Source of the DNA: Solanum dulcamara
Taxonomy: Eukaryota; Streptophyta; Magnoliopsida; Solanales; Solanaceae
Assembly: GCF_947179165.1 (NCBI RefSeq)
Contig: NC_077240.1
Location: 59,927,501-59,991,500 of the forward strand
Length of the DNA stretch: 64,000 nt
Reading direction: 5' to 3'
In this document: piece after piece, positions 45,471 through 58,235 of the stretch
Position numbering within the stretch: the first letter of the stretch is position 1
How the letters are laid out: each line of letters starts with the position of its first letter
Translations under genes and position numbers: made by a program
Notes under the pieces: generated by a model
Seen by the model: the letters and a program-made list of their open reading frames with translations, nothing else
Database searches by the model: none
Told to the model about the DNA's origin: nothing

Positions 45471-47683
45471 TATTATACCCAGATTTGTTTTAATCTAAGA
45501 CCCAAGCCATTCTTTTAATTCATATAGACCTAAAACTGATGAATCCTAATTGTGTATATGTTTTAGGATCAATTCCTAAGTATTTGAAGTGTATAAGAAG
45601 TGAATTAGGGTCATGAATAACCTCTAGTACTAAGTCGAGTTCAAAGATCATTTACCGATTGGTTTTCATATAAGATCATAGAAGGTTCAACTTCAAATGA
45701 CTATAAATTTCAGAATATTAAGATTTAGGTGTCTCATCACCTATCGAATTAAAGAAATTTAAGTTCTCTTTCCAACGCAACTAAGTTTGCCTTATTCGAA
45801 GTTCAAAGTAAAGAGTTATGACCATTTTACCGGAGACTATTGCTGCAGCAGTTTGAGGCCTGGCGCGATGCATTACTAATGCACCCAAAACTGACTGTAG
45901 CAGTTGGGGACTTGGACGGTGCGCCACCAATGCTCCCGAAACAATCCATAGTAGTTTAGGGCCTGGGGCGGTGTGCTAGCATTATGCCCAACCTTGTTTT
46001 TCAGATTTTTCTTAAAGTAGGGCATTCCGGATTTTCCCCACCTTTTCAAAATTTAACCCAAGCCATTTTGGGACCAAAATTCATCTCTTATCAATACCCT
46101 AAGGGTATGTTCTTTCATTTAACACCTAGAACGTTAAGATAAGAGAATTGGAGAGAAGAAATAAAGCTTGGGTTCAAGGATTTCAAGTCATTCCTTCAAA
46201 GTCTCATCCGTTCCTTCAATTTCCAGGTGTGTAAGGCTAACTAAAACATGGAATAAGTTCTTCCATGTATCCCATGTATGTGATTTATCATATACTGAAT
46301 GATGTGAGTATCCCATGATTGTTTTTTTTTGAGAATTTCCCTAAGCCCTCATATATTGTTTTCATAATATTGAATAATTGACTATGATTGAATATCTATA
46401 GCTAATGATTGATTCTAAAGCCATGAATTGTGAATGCTTGAATGTGAATGAGATAGGAATATGATGATAGTCTTAATGAAACTTGAAGGTCCTTTGTGTT
46501 TCACAAGTTGAATCCCAAATGATGGAATAAAATTAAATATTGCCATAGGTTCATATTTAAACCACTCTTGAACAATATGATTGAGAATGATTTGATAGAT
46601 TGATCGGTTGAAAAGTTTGATTGTGATGGAACTGATAAGAGTCCTTATAAGACTTGTTGATTGGTTAGATTGAATTTGACATAATATGAGAATTGAGTCT
46701 TGGGAGGAGTATTGAGCACCAAATTGGATAAGAGTAAGTAACAAATCGAATGCAATAACTACGTAGCCAAACTTAGGAGAGGATTGAACCATTAAGTCAG
46801 ATGTTTCCTTATTTTGTTATCCTTATATGATAGGACTTGATTGATTGTTGGATCCATAATTGCTCGATTCTTCCTTTATTCTGGAAAAGTATTGGACAGT
46901 TGTGGCAGCAACAACATGCTTATTGTATAATCACTGGCTCATAAGTGATTATTGCCAGATAAGAGAAACTCTCAGATAGGTATTGATAGTACTCTAGTGA
47001 TTGGATTGGATTTCTTATGATTGGTCTTTGTCTAAACCTTATTCTTACTTTAGACTTATGACATCTTGAGTCAATTCCTCATCTTTCTAATTTTAGATAT
47101 CTGAACTAATATAATTCTACCTTGATGCCTGTTTCATTCTGCCATATTACATACTTGTACATTCCATGTACTTACATCCATTTGGATTTGCATCATTTTA
47201 TGACGTAGAGATAGGTTCTAAAGATCATCAACAAGTGTACCGTTGAGTATATGTTCACATTCAACTGTTTGGTAAGTCCTCCCATGCATTCAGAGGATAC
47301 CAGTTATGTTATTCTTTCTTTGAGTTTAGTATTTTCATTTTCATTTGAGGTAGACATGAACCTATCATTGGCACCACTTATACAACAATGATAGAGGCTT
47401 CATAGACTAGATAGAGATGGGTTGAATGAGTATTTCTATTCTTTGAATTTTTCTTGTCAAACTTTTCTTATGACATGGATTGGAGTTGGATTTGTTTGCC
47501 TAAGGCCTTTATTCCTTGAGTTAGATTATTGATTTGATTTTCCTATTTATTTATCCCTTTATTTTAAGTCTTCCACTGATTCACCAACAAATGAATGTGT
47601 GATCTGGCCAAGTGGCTCACTCGGGAGCCAGTGATAGTTTATGAGTGTCAGCCACGTCTAAGGTACCCTCCCGAGGCATGACA
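45471..47683 (+). mobile_element. 3' LTR of A
   Basis: 2213 bp, TATTATACCC (mutated TG) to GAGGCATGACA. GC-rich U3 repeats 45850-46000, donor-like CAG|GTGTGTAAGG at 46227, hairpin (decayed, TGCATC/GACGTA) 47189-47207 and exon-like segment 47209-47271 followed by GTAAGT. It is more decayed than S2. Confidence 0.93.
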
Positions 47684-47801
47684 ACAGATTTAGAGCAATT
47701 TTTCAAATTTGGACTCCAACTTCAAATAACAAATACTGACTTTCAAATAAACTGAAAAATTATTCCAAAGAATCTGAGTAATTCTCATGATCAAACGGGC
47801 C
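47684..47801 (-). mobile_element. Right half of the MITE split by A
   Basis: See 21090-21252. It ends CAAACGGGCC. Together with the left half it forms a loose foldback. The repeated CAGA next to A is its target-site copy. Confidence 0.55.
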
Positions 47802-48050
47802 TTTAGGTATCAATAAGTGGAAAAATGAGCAATTTAAAAGACAAATTAGAAACTCACCATGTAATAGAATTTAGATATAATTGATAATACACTTTTGAGG
47901 TAGTTGGTATAATTTGGTTGAGGTCTATTCATTCTAAGAAAATTTGGTACCTCTTATGCGCCGTAAATTTATAACACATTTGGTGTCTTTAACTTAGAAT
48001 TTTAATGTCCTTCTTGCATGTTTTATGTTTTTGATGTTAGAAAATTGTTT
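47802..48050. other. Gene-free AT-rich gap
   Basis: No open frame, no repeat match. It lies between the MITE and the truncated left LTR of K. Confidence 0.4.
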
Positions 48051-49733
48051 TGTAGGTTTTTGATGTCAAATGGCCAAGACAAAAAAACTGAGAAAATACC
48101 AAGCTTGGATAATGTACACAAGTCGAGAAGTACAGTATAGAAACGATCAGACGCTAGTACCAGCAAAGTTTTGATGTTGAGGATACCAATATCAATATAA
48201 TCCAATCATACAAAAGCCACATACCAAGATACATCAATGCACACAAGATAGGCATGCACATTTTACCCAAAAACTACCCAAAAAAAACTAAGGAATGGAT
48301 TCTAATCACAAAACATAACATCAACTACAAACCCAACCCAAAACTAGCTAATCAACATCAATTCACAATCACAAGCTCAATCTATAGTTTAGTAAGTCAT
48401 AGTCTACGTCAAAACTGACCTCACCCACTCTAAAACCAATATTCTGGATCTTTCCCCTTAGGAGTAGCCTTTTATTGCTGCCAAACTATCAAATAGATGA
48501 TCACAACAACAATACATACGTTTAGAAACAAAAATCAAAACAATTGAGGATGGGCCTTAAATAGGGTCAAAAATGAAATTATGGGATCCTCATGAGGAAT
48601 CCCGAATTGACTCCGTCAATTGGTCCCAAATAGCTTAAGGAACTTATTCCTAAAAACTGGGCACAATACGAGTTCGAAAATGTACTAAAACAGTTCATGC
48701 GCAAATTCACCAAAACAACACCATTAAGACAAAAGCTAGAGGTATTAGGGATACAAAATTACCTTTAAAACGAGTTCTCTACACCTCTAAAGGTCCCAAT
48801 GCGTATCATGCTAATTCCTAGCAAACATTACCTTTAAAATGAGTTCTCCACACCTCTAAAGGTCCCAATGCATAGCATGCTGATTCCTAGCAACTAGCAA
48901 CTTGAAACATACAATTTAGAGGTCTAGAATTCAAGATATTCCCATTGGAAATATTAAACTAAGGCTAGAAATATGATTGGTCATTATTTAAATGACCAAT
49001 CAAAATAACCTTCCCAAACACGATGCCTAGCTAGTGAACGCGGAGGGTCAGCTCCCTTGACCTAGACGATCGTAGTGCAAGGCCCGTAAATACAATGGCC
49101 AACTCTACTGGTCCCAATAGACGCGACACCAGGATCTCATACGTGAAGACCAAAATCACCAATCACCGTGATGGCCACTTGACGCGCGCGAACTCAAAGA
49201 ACAGCATAGTGCTGCACCTGCTGTTGCAACATCAACTTATTCAACAAGTCCCAAATTCTTTGATGGAGTGCTCGAAGTTTGTTTGGAATCTCGTGCACAT
49301 AAATGAACTATGCTACCATACAAAATTTGATATATTGAACTCAATGGAGATGTTAAAACTTCCAACAGAGATCATCTCAACAAAAAATGTGTCCCACACT
49401 CAAGCTCTATTTTACACATAAGCCACAAGATTGCATTAAATACGTCTGAAAGCCTAGGTACTTGAAGCAAAGATCCTTCTAGACCAAAATTGATATTTTG
49501 GAGAATGCAACCATCAAAATTGCATTCTGAGGCCGTTTACTAGAAGTTTTGACTGAACTCAACCATTTAAGTTATAAAAGATCCAAAAATGAACCTTGCA
49601 TAAAAACCAAACAAATGATCAGGTGACAGAATTGTCAGTCTCAGCAAGTCATAAATGACTTAGGGTCGTTAAAAGAAAGCTCTAAATGATGAAAATATTG
49701 CAATAAAGATAAAATAACATATTAGGTCATCCA
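48050..49733 (-). mobile_element. Left (3') LTR of K, truncated
   Basis: From about 49733 leftward it follows the right LTR (shared CTATGCTACC...AAATTTGATAT region at 49308-49333 versus 57289-57314, and the TCAAGGAACTTATNCT region). Co-linearity fades below about 48200, so the 3' half is missing or too diverged. The 108-codon plus frame at 49095-49421 is a chance opening in the LTR. Confidence 0.65.
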
Positions 49734-49779
49734 AATATCCACTATCAAAAAGGATTTCCATCCTTAAAATTAAAGAATC

Positions 49780-51250
49780 AAGTAGTACTTGAAGTCTCAA
49801 ATAAGCAAGAAATTTCTCTCGCATGTTCTGCTCAGTCTCCTAGATAGCCTTCTCAATTGGCGGTGCCTCCATTGAACCTTAATGACAAGAATGTATATCG
49901 AATGCAATGCCTTACATCTATGGAAAAAATAGCAACCAGCTCCTCCAAGAAAGTTAAACAGTCATCCAACTGGACCGAATAATACCAGAGCATATGGGAT
50001 TCGTCAGGAACATACATGCAAATCATAGAAATATTGAAAACTAGATGAATAGATAAAAATACAAGAAGTAAGGCCATCTCATATGCAATATCACCAATAG
50101 TCCAAAGAATCTCATATGACCCTATATACCTGGGGCTAAGCTTACCCCTCCTCCCAGTCTGATCATGCCCTTCATGGGTGACACTTGGCAAAAAACTCGA
50201 TCACCAACTCCAAATCTTTATGGACAGTGCCTACGGACAACATAACTCTTATGCCTGCAATGAGCTAACCTAAGCCTATCCTGAATCACCCAAACTTTGT
50301 CCAAAGCTTCTTGAGCCTATCCCGAATCACCCAAACAATGTTCAAATATTCCTAAAGAAAATCAGTACCCTGTGGCCTAAGCTTTGAAGCCTCAGACCAA
50401 CCAATCAAATAGAGACAATCCCTACCATATAAGGCTTTAGAAGGTGCTATTTGAATACTCGAGAGGTAGTTGTTGTTAGAAGCAACTTTGCTAAGGCTAA
50501 GAACTGGTCCCACTAACCTCTAGATTCCAATACACATGCTCTTAGCATATCCTCTAAAACCTGCATAGTACACTCTGACTTCCCATCGATATGTGGATGG
50601 AAAGATGTTCTAAGATCTACATGGGTACCAAACTCCTCCTAAAAGGTCCTTAAGAAGCTAAAAGTAAACTGACAACCCCAATCTGAAATAATAGACACAA
50701 GCACCTTGTGAAGATGAACTAACTCCCGAATTTAGACACGAGCTAACTTATCTGAACTAAAGAAAGAATGAACTAGGATAAAATGTACTGATTTGGTCAA
50801 TCTATCAATGATGACCCAATGCTATTAACACTCCTAGAGGTCTAAGGCAATCCCAAAATGAAGTCCATGGTGAGCGCTCTTATTTCCACTCTGGAATATG
50901 GAATATCTGGAACTCACCACCAGGCCTCAAATAGTCGCCCTTAACATGCTGGCAACACAAGCAATGGGATACATAATATGTAATATCCCTCTTTATGCCA
51001 TTCCACTAGTAGTGCTACCTCAAATCACGATACATCTTCATTGTGCCAAGATGAATAGTGTATTTGGAATCATGGGCCTTATAAAGAACCAATTGTATCA
51101 AGTCTAGATACATCTGCATTATGACAAAATGAATAGTGTATTTGGAATTATGAGCCTTATAAAGAATTAACTATATAAAGTCTCTAACCTTTGGAACACA
51201 AATGCAACCATCAAACCTCAAAACACCATCAACATCCAATGTGGCCAGCC
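49780..51250 (-). pseudogene. K integrase and chromodomain remnant
   Basis: On the minus strand, THEGHDQTGRRGKLSPRYIGSYEIL (49853-50191 frame) is the integrase C-terminal module, followed by a poor chromodomain-like tail. Upstream, the core and zinc domain are recognisable only in pieces across frames. Stops and indels are frequent. Family and order match E. Confidence 0.8.
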
Positions 51251-51479
51251 TGATGTTACCCCTCAAAACCTGCTCTCGAAGAGCTACTAGAGCATCATCT
51301 TTAACTATCGAGCATGAATCTGATCCAAAAAGATGACTTAACCCTAATATAGGCTAGAACCTGCATAGAATATAAAATATCAAGTCAAATTATCCTATTC
51401 GCTAAAGACTGAATGTCTAAAGCCAAAGGTCGCTCCAAAGTAGAAAGGAAGGCTGACTACCCATAGACTTGGGCTTCTA

Positions 51480-52740
51480 ACTCATAGCATCTTCTACCAT
51501 ATTCTCCTTGCCCAGATGATAAAGAACAAAGAGATCATAGTCCTTTAGGATCTCAATCCACCTACACCTACCTCTAGTTGAGATCTTTCTGGCTCATAAT
51601 GTACTGCAAACTCTTATAGTCGGTGAAGATCTCACATTGGACCCCATATAGGTATTGCCTCAAAATTTAAGCATGAATACTACCACCACCAACTAGAAGT
51701 CATTGTGCTTTTGCACTTTAACATGCCTCGATGCATATGCAATTATGCAACCTCACTCATCAATACACAATCTAATCCAATGATGAATAAGTCACAATAC
51801 ACAATGAAACCCTCACCCTTAAATAGAAGAGTGAGAATATGAGCGGTAGTGTGCAATTTCTTGAGCTTCAAAAAGGTCAGCTCACACTGATTTGAACACT
51901 CAAAAAGATTATCAAGACAAGTCAATCGAGTCAAAGGCACTGCATTACTAGATAATCCCTTAATAAACCACATGTAGTAACCACCTAACCTAACAAAGCT
52001 TTGAATCTAAGTAACTGAGGTGGGCCTAACCCAATCATGAATTGCCTTAATCTTCATCGAGTTAACCATAATGCCATCCTTGGAAACCACATGCCCCAAG
52101 AATGATACAGACTCAAGCCAAAACTCTCACTTTGAGAGCATGACATAAAGTTGTTGATCTCTCAAAGACTAGAGCATAGTTCTCAAATGTTGCTCATGCT
52201 CCTCCCTATTCTGTAAGTTTACCAAAATGCCAACAATGAACACAATGATGAAGGAGTCAATGTATGGCATTAACACACACATCATCAAGTTTATTATGTC
52301 ATGGGGCATTGGTAATCCCAAACAACATCACTAGGAACTCATAATAACCATAAAGAGTCTGAAATTCTATCTTAAGGGTGTTAACCGCCTTAATCCTCAT
52401 ATGAAGGAAACCAGATCTCAAATAAATCTTAGAAAAAAATGTGACACCCTGAAGTTGGTCAAACAAACCATCAATAATAGGCATATGATATCATTTCTTC
52501 ACCAACACCTTGTTTAATTACCTATAATCAATGCATATACGAATACCTCCATCCATATTCTTCACAAATAGGAATAGAGAACCCAAAAGAGAAACACTCG
52601 GTCGAATGATTCCCTTACCTAGAGATCCTGAAGATAAACACTGAGTTCCTTGAGTCATTGAGGGGCCATATGATGTGTAGGAACAAAATAGGTTGAGTGC
52701 CCGACTCAATCTCAATAGAAAAATCAATATCACTCTTTAG
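51480..52740 (-). pseudogene. K reverse transcriptase and RNase H remnant
   Basis: Minus frames give [14 protein letters not shown] (RT start, 52518-52733), then DGLFDQLQGVTFFSKIYLRSGF and EFLVMLFGITNAP (52299-52484), then the thumb in pieces. The next frame, 51743-51973, has TFLKLKKLHTTAHILTLLFKGEGFIVYCD with the RNase H Asp. The FIDD catalytic motif region (about 52200-52290) is degraded. Not functional. Confidence 0.85.
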
Positions 52741-53289
52741 GGGAAGGATAGGTAGATTTGTAGGGAACACATACGCAAACTTTCGCATAATAGGGACAGA
52801 ATTAACTATAGGGCCTTCCCTAATATCCTATACATATGCCAAATAGGCCAAAAACCCGCTAGATACTAGCCTTTGAGCCCGAACATAAGAAATAACACCA
52901 ATCAATGTGCGACTAAAAGAGCCCTACAACTCAATCGGAGGGATACCAAGCATGGCTAAGGTAATGGTCTTAACATAGGAATCCAAGACCGCATGGTAGG
53001 GAGATAACTTCTCCATACACAAAATAATATCAAAATCAATCATATCCAACAAAATAAGGTCAATCGAGTGTAGCGTACCTGGATAGTCACCAAACAATAT
53101 CTATATACCTTATCCACTACTAAAGACTCACCCACGAGGGTTGAGACACAGAATGACACTAATGGAGTCTTAGAACACATACTCAACTAGAAGCATAATA
53201 CACATACAAATAAGAGAATTTAGAGCCCAAATAAAATAAAGTCGAGGCGAGATGATGGCATAAAAGAATCATACCTATGATTTCATCAT

Positions 53290-54287
53290 CTGATGCCTCA
53301 GCCTCCTTGCTCACTAGAGCTATATAAAAATGGCCCTGTCCATCTCTAACCTGAGTATTTGACCTACCACCTAACCTATCACCCCAGGTCTTCCTCGAAC
53401 TCCCTGGTGATCACCTCATCAGGCATAAGCCTAGGCACCACCTCTAATTATAGGTGCCACTACTAAAACTAATTGAGCTAAATGTGGAGTAGGTGCAATA
53501 ATCCCTCAACGAGGATACTCTCTTGACTAGTGGCCAAGCTCGCCATAATTAAAAAAAACCCGAGTAATATTTCTCTATTATGATCATCTACCATGGCCTC
53601 AAGAGCCTAAATTCAAGCCTCTAGAACTCTGATGTGCACCAAAGCCAATGTGATTAGATTGATTTCCCTCTGAAGCCTGAAGCGCCGTCTGAATAGGATG
53701 TCTAGATTATCCCTATTGTTGATAATATAGGCAAGGACTATCAAATGATTCCCTTCCCCTATAATGATAACTGCTATAACTTCCCTGGTGTTGATCCCTC
53801 ATGTTGCTTCACCCTTGGGCCTCATGATGGAGCTCCAACATAGTACAAGCATGATCAACAACATCTAAGAAAGAGCCGCCCACTGAAACCATAGACTTAG
53901 TCTCAATTCATAGCTACAACCTTAACCTATGAATGAAATAATGGACCCACTTCTGCTCAATAGGTAGAATCATAGTGGCATGTCTGGAGAACTCATGAAA
54001 TCTAGCCTCATACTTCAATATGATCATAAAGCCATGGTCCAACCGAGTGAACTAATCTCAAAGTCGATCCCTTATGCTCTGTGGTGTACATCTATCCAGG
54101 AAAGCCTTAGAAAACTCAATCCATGACACCAGAGGCAATTGAGGTGGTTTATACTCTATCAATGTCCGCTACCATTGCATGGATGGATCGTCAAGTAGAT
54201 AAGAAGTGAAGTCGGATACTCTTGACTCTACTAATCGTAAAGTATACAACCGCTCACAATAAGTTTTCAAGAAAATCGTGGGAGTTC
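53290..54287 (-). pseudogene. K gag remnant with mutated zinc knuckle
   Basis: Minus-strand text includes DDPSMQW, PQLPLVSWIEFSKAFLDRC and KYEARFHEFSRHA (capsid) and FNYGELGH-SREYPR near 53505-53555. In that last segment the knuckle cysteines of CxxC...C read Phe or Tyr. The N-terminal part of gag is missing: the LTR end (54288) lies directly upstream. Confidence 0.75.
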
Positions 54288-57200
54288 TATCGTGACCTAA
54301 GAATGCCAAGTTATAATGTCACCTACTATCAACCCATTAATATGTAAGCCAAACCCATAGCTCAGAACTAGATGATATGAGCTATTTCTCAAAAGAGCAA
54401 AATGCAGATGATAAAGAGTAATAACCTTAATAAAAGAAAGATAGAAAACTAAAATATTCGTACAACACCTATAAGACCTATTATTTGTCGATATTCGAGC
54501 TACTAATTAGAAATAGGAGTACAAGGTATTACAAATATACTTGACTATCTCCAAATATAAAATAAAGACTAGTCCTAGTCAAAACAATGGGAGAATGACA
54601 ATTTCAAAGGCCAAGAGCTCACCCCAACCTCCAAATCCAAATGTTGCTCCGCACAAGACACACATCAATGGAGAGAACTCGTACTATGATATGTAGGGTG
54701 AAAAAATGTAGTATGTGCACCAAACAAATGATACTCAATAGGCATATGCTGATTGAACTCCAAAAATAAAGCAAGCATAAATTGCAGGTAAGAAGGGAGA
54801 ATATATTACAAGCAGCTGAAGAAAGAAAGAGAATTTGAACTAAAAGTAAAGAGATACAAGGAAAAAGGATAAAAGAGATAGGTAAATGAGACAAAAGAAT
54901 AGAACTAGAGGTGGTAGCCAAAATACCTAATCACAATAAGATTCTACTACAGAAGTCAACTATCGAAGATAATCTAATAGAAACTACCACAAAACATCAT
55001 AACAACCAATAGGACAACCTAATCAAACTCAGTCTAAAATTATCATTATATAGGGAAACCAAAGGCAAATATAAATCAACCATGTAAGCAAACCATTATA
55101 CTATTAGACTAGATAATCAAAATGAAACAATAACCTCACCGAGCCCCAATAAACTCAGAAGGTACATAACATAAAATATAATTGAGTCGGTCCCTATATG
55201 ACATTCATATCCATACAACAACGAATTATATTGGTGATAGGAAATGGATATCAATGCAATTTATGTAATAAAATTAGTAGTACCATTAATTCCAAGTGTC
55301 ACATACCAAGTATATACGCCTACCTCCTGTCCCCGGAACACCTGGTAGGACTGATCCAGCTCCTTCCTCATATTCAATAGATCACATGGATAGAGGGATT
55401 CATATGGGACTCGAGAATACTTTATATACTTTTCTGGTCCTAACCCAAGACTTTCTTAATCAATCATCATGGATATCCTCTATCATTCTTATCAGATAAA
55501 TGCTTAGAACAAAAATTTTATAGGAAGGGTCGGCCGCTAACCAAACAAGTGAAAAGTGAGTACATTATCGATGCCTCTTTTATCTCAAAATTCCATTTGT
55601 ATATTAGTAAAGGTAGTATTACTCTTATTAAAATTAGTTTCAAGTGTAAAAAGTGCAAAACCATACTTTCTAAAAAATGGTAATGAAAATCGATACATAT
55701 GTTGGAATCGTACTACAAAATGAGTGAAAAAGAGTTTCAATGCAATGCATTCCATCACCAGCATCCAAACAATAGCTTCCACACAACCAACTATAAATAA
55801 CAAAAAATATCTTTCTCTTAGAGCGTAGAAAAACTACCTGGAATCTAGTTGATCCTTGACCAATGCCTCAGACCCAAAATAATTACAACGTCTCAAAAAT
55901 TAAACATGCTAAGATCGTCACTACTCAGAAAATAAAAGGATTATGAATGATCAAACAATTAAAGGAGTAACTCAAAGATGTCCATATTTTCCTGACGGCA
56001 CTACTCATGTTAATGCTAGCACAACTAATGCTAATAATCAGTGTCCACATACTAGTGAAGTGTACCAAACCATAGCAAGTACCACAAGGACGAATAATAA
56101 TAACTAAAGGATCATTGAAATCTCATTCTAAGGTAGTTGGAATACCTTTTAAACCCTGAAACATCAACTTTGAAAAGATAACAATGCAAAATTAAGCCAT
56201 AAGCAAGTAATTTCCAGCCTAGACTAAGGTTTTTGTAATAATGTACCTGATTGAGACTCCTATGAGAATCAAGAATATAAGAATAAGGAAAATAATCCTA
56301 AATCCATCACATATATTCCTAACACACATTCAATATATACTAAGCATTATCTAATGAATCACAGTCTAAAAGAAAGTAGACCATTGCCTACCTCAAAGTT
56401 GAACAACATTCTTAGACCATCCACAAACTCTTCTTATCTTCTTTAGTCCTCTAGATGACATGATACTATCAAAATCATAAACTACATGTTACTGAGAAAT
56501 ATGATACCCATATTACTATAATATAACCCAGGACCAATATCGGGTCAAACATGAGCCCACAAGACCCTAACTAAATTCAAGAATTGATCCCATCACAAGG
56601 TCTTATCTATCTCAAGGAACTTATGCTCAATGTTTGAGCACAATCGGTGCTCGGAAACCCATCCAAATCAGTCCCAAGAGATCAAGGTTCAAGAACACTA
56701 ATTAAACGAAAAATAACAGATGATTTGATAGAAAATTACAAGAATATTGGTAGATTATCAACCCCAACACATTCCTATAGAATCCACGAACAAACCCAAC
56801 AATTTTTTTACTTTAAACCCCTCAAAATCGCATTCACAAAATAATTCTAATAGAGGGGTTCGGGTTTGAGAATGGCTAAAAATCATTGAAAAGAGATATA
56901 TACTACCAACAGTCCTTCTCCACAAACACGGGACCTTGTTTGTGATCGCGGAGGTCAAATTTGACTAGGGTCCAAGTCACCCTTCTCCACAAATGGGGGA
57001 ACTAGGTCAACAAATGCAGAGGTCAGCTTTGACTAGCCTTCGGGAATACAGGAACTTGATCTACAAATGCGGAGAGCAACATTCCCCTTCTCGATAAATA
57101 GGGGACCTATTATGCGAATGCGGGGGTCAGCCTTAACCAGTCTCCATAAATTTGGGACATGGTCTGCGAACGTGAAGAGCAAAAGAAGATGCACCAAAAA

Positions 57201-57713
57201 AGGTTGCATCAGCTGGACTTTTGGAGTTGAAAAATACTATGATGGTGTACTCGGGATTCATTCAGAACCTCATGCATGCAACTTACTATGCTACCCCACC
57301 AAATTTGATATTTCAAACTCAACGGATATGTCAAAACTTCTAATGGAGGTTGTCTCGACAAAATGTGGTCTTCACGCCTAAGGCTTCACTTTAGCCATAA
57401 GCCATAAAGTTGCTCGAAATGAGTCCAAAAACCTTGGCATCCAAACAATAAGTCCCTCTAGACAAAACTCAATGTTATAGAGCTAATAGAACCATCATAA
57501 TTGCATTCTAAGGTCATTTACCTATGTTTTGAGTAAAGTCAATAGTTTAAATTTCAGAAAATCCAAAATAGGAAAACTTGCATACCAATCGAATGACTAT
57601 GCGACCGAAGTATTAGACCCTAAAATTCATAATTGATGTGGGGTAACTAAAGGAAAGCTTTAAATGCTGCAAAATATAAGGAAATGGAGAAAATTCCCTT
57701 GAGGGTCATTACA
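54288..57713 (-). mobile_element. Right (5') LTR of K
   Basis: 3426 bp, TGTAATGACCCTC (57713) to TTAGGTCACGATA (54288, mutated CA). It is about 600 bp longer than the E LTR, so it may contain an insertion around 54900-56500 that I could not delimit. CG-rich U3 words occur at 56930-57130. No gene is present. Frames of 60-104 codons here have no domain. Confidence 0.75.
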
Positions 57714-58235
57714 ACATCCACTACTAAATGGACTTTCATCCTCAAAAGTCAAAGAACAGTAAAAGTTGGATGAATAATAAGGGTACTACGTCTATATGCT
57801 CTGTAAAAACATCCAAAATCCCTCTCAAATCAAACACCATCAACCCAAAACTCCCCAGCTAGGAGAAGGTCTCCTGAATTCAACTCCTTTGCACTAAAAC
57901 TCAAAATTAGCCACCAATTTCTTTCTTTGATACCAACCTTCATCCAACGGCACCAAATCGATCGATCATTACTGACTAATTTGAGATATATCAATACCAA
58001 AAAGAAACCATCAAACTAAGAAAACACAAGCCAGGGGAAGGAGCAAACTAACTTACAAATTAGATTTTCCTTTTTTATGCTCAATGTCCAATGCCTTATA
58101 GTTTTCCGAAGCTCTCCACCACCATTTGTACCCAGCCTACAAAACCATACTAACATAAAACTCAAGAGGATGACTTGCTCCACTTGAAACTTGAATATTG
58201 GAAAAATACCAATATAAGCAACTCAACACGGGGCA
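57714..58235 (-). other. Element stub next to K LTR plus unexplained segment
   Basis: 57714 to about 57800 on the minus strand resembles the internal 3' end that precedes the E and K LTRs (GACTTTT-gaggat-GAAAGTC hairpin, 57731-57750). About 57830-58235 does not match any other part of the window. On minus, an AG-bounded open segment (about 58140-58062, encoding AGYKWWWRASENYKALD-like text) is followed by TTT|GTAAGT, reminiscent of a captured exon. I do not recognise the protein. Confidence 0.4.

Larger units (their letters stand above)
21253..47683 (+). mobile_element. Element A: Tekay-type chromovirus, non-autonomous, hosting B and C
   Basis: It is bounded by LTRs 21253-23532 and 45471-47683 and by GCAGA (21248-21252) / ACAGA (47684-47688), a 5-bp TSD with one change. 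Its own length is about 8.4 kb after removing B and the duplicated TCCTG. Order: LTR, PBS-less leader, gag, protease start, large deletion, end of RT, RNase H, integrase, chromodomain, PPT, LTR. Sequence and layout resemble D in the coding region but the U3 differs. The PBS is gone and protease and RT are mostly missing, so any movement would have depended on other elements. Confidence 0.93.
48050..57713 (-). mobile_element. Element K: minus-strand chromovirus, E family, heavily decayed
   Basis: Right LTR (5' on its strand) 57713-54288, gag 54287 to about 53290, pol about 53250-49850, left LTR 49733 to about 48050 (truncated). The LTR starts TGTAATGACCC and contains words shared with E (for example the TTCCTTNAGCTATTTGGGACC region). 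No PBS remains: the LTR end abuts mid-gag. The right LTR is preceded on its outer side by a PPT-like internal end, so K may derive from a tandem or recombined pair of elements. Confidence 0.82.

Noticed and set aside
49095..49421. 108-codon plus-strand frame
   Set aside because: Lies in the K LTR. The matching part of the other LTR (57067-57381) opens in a different reading with another sequence.
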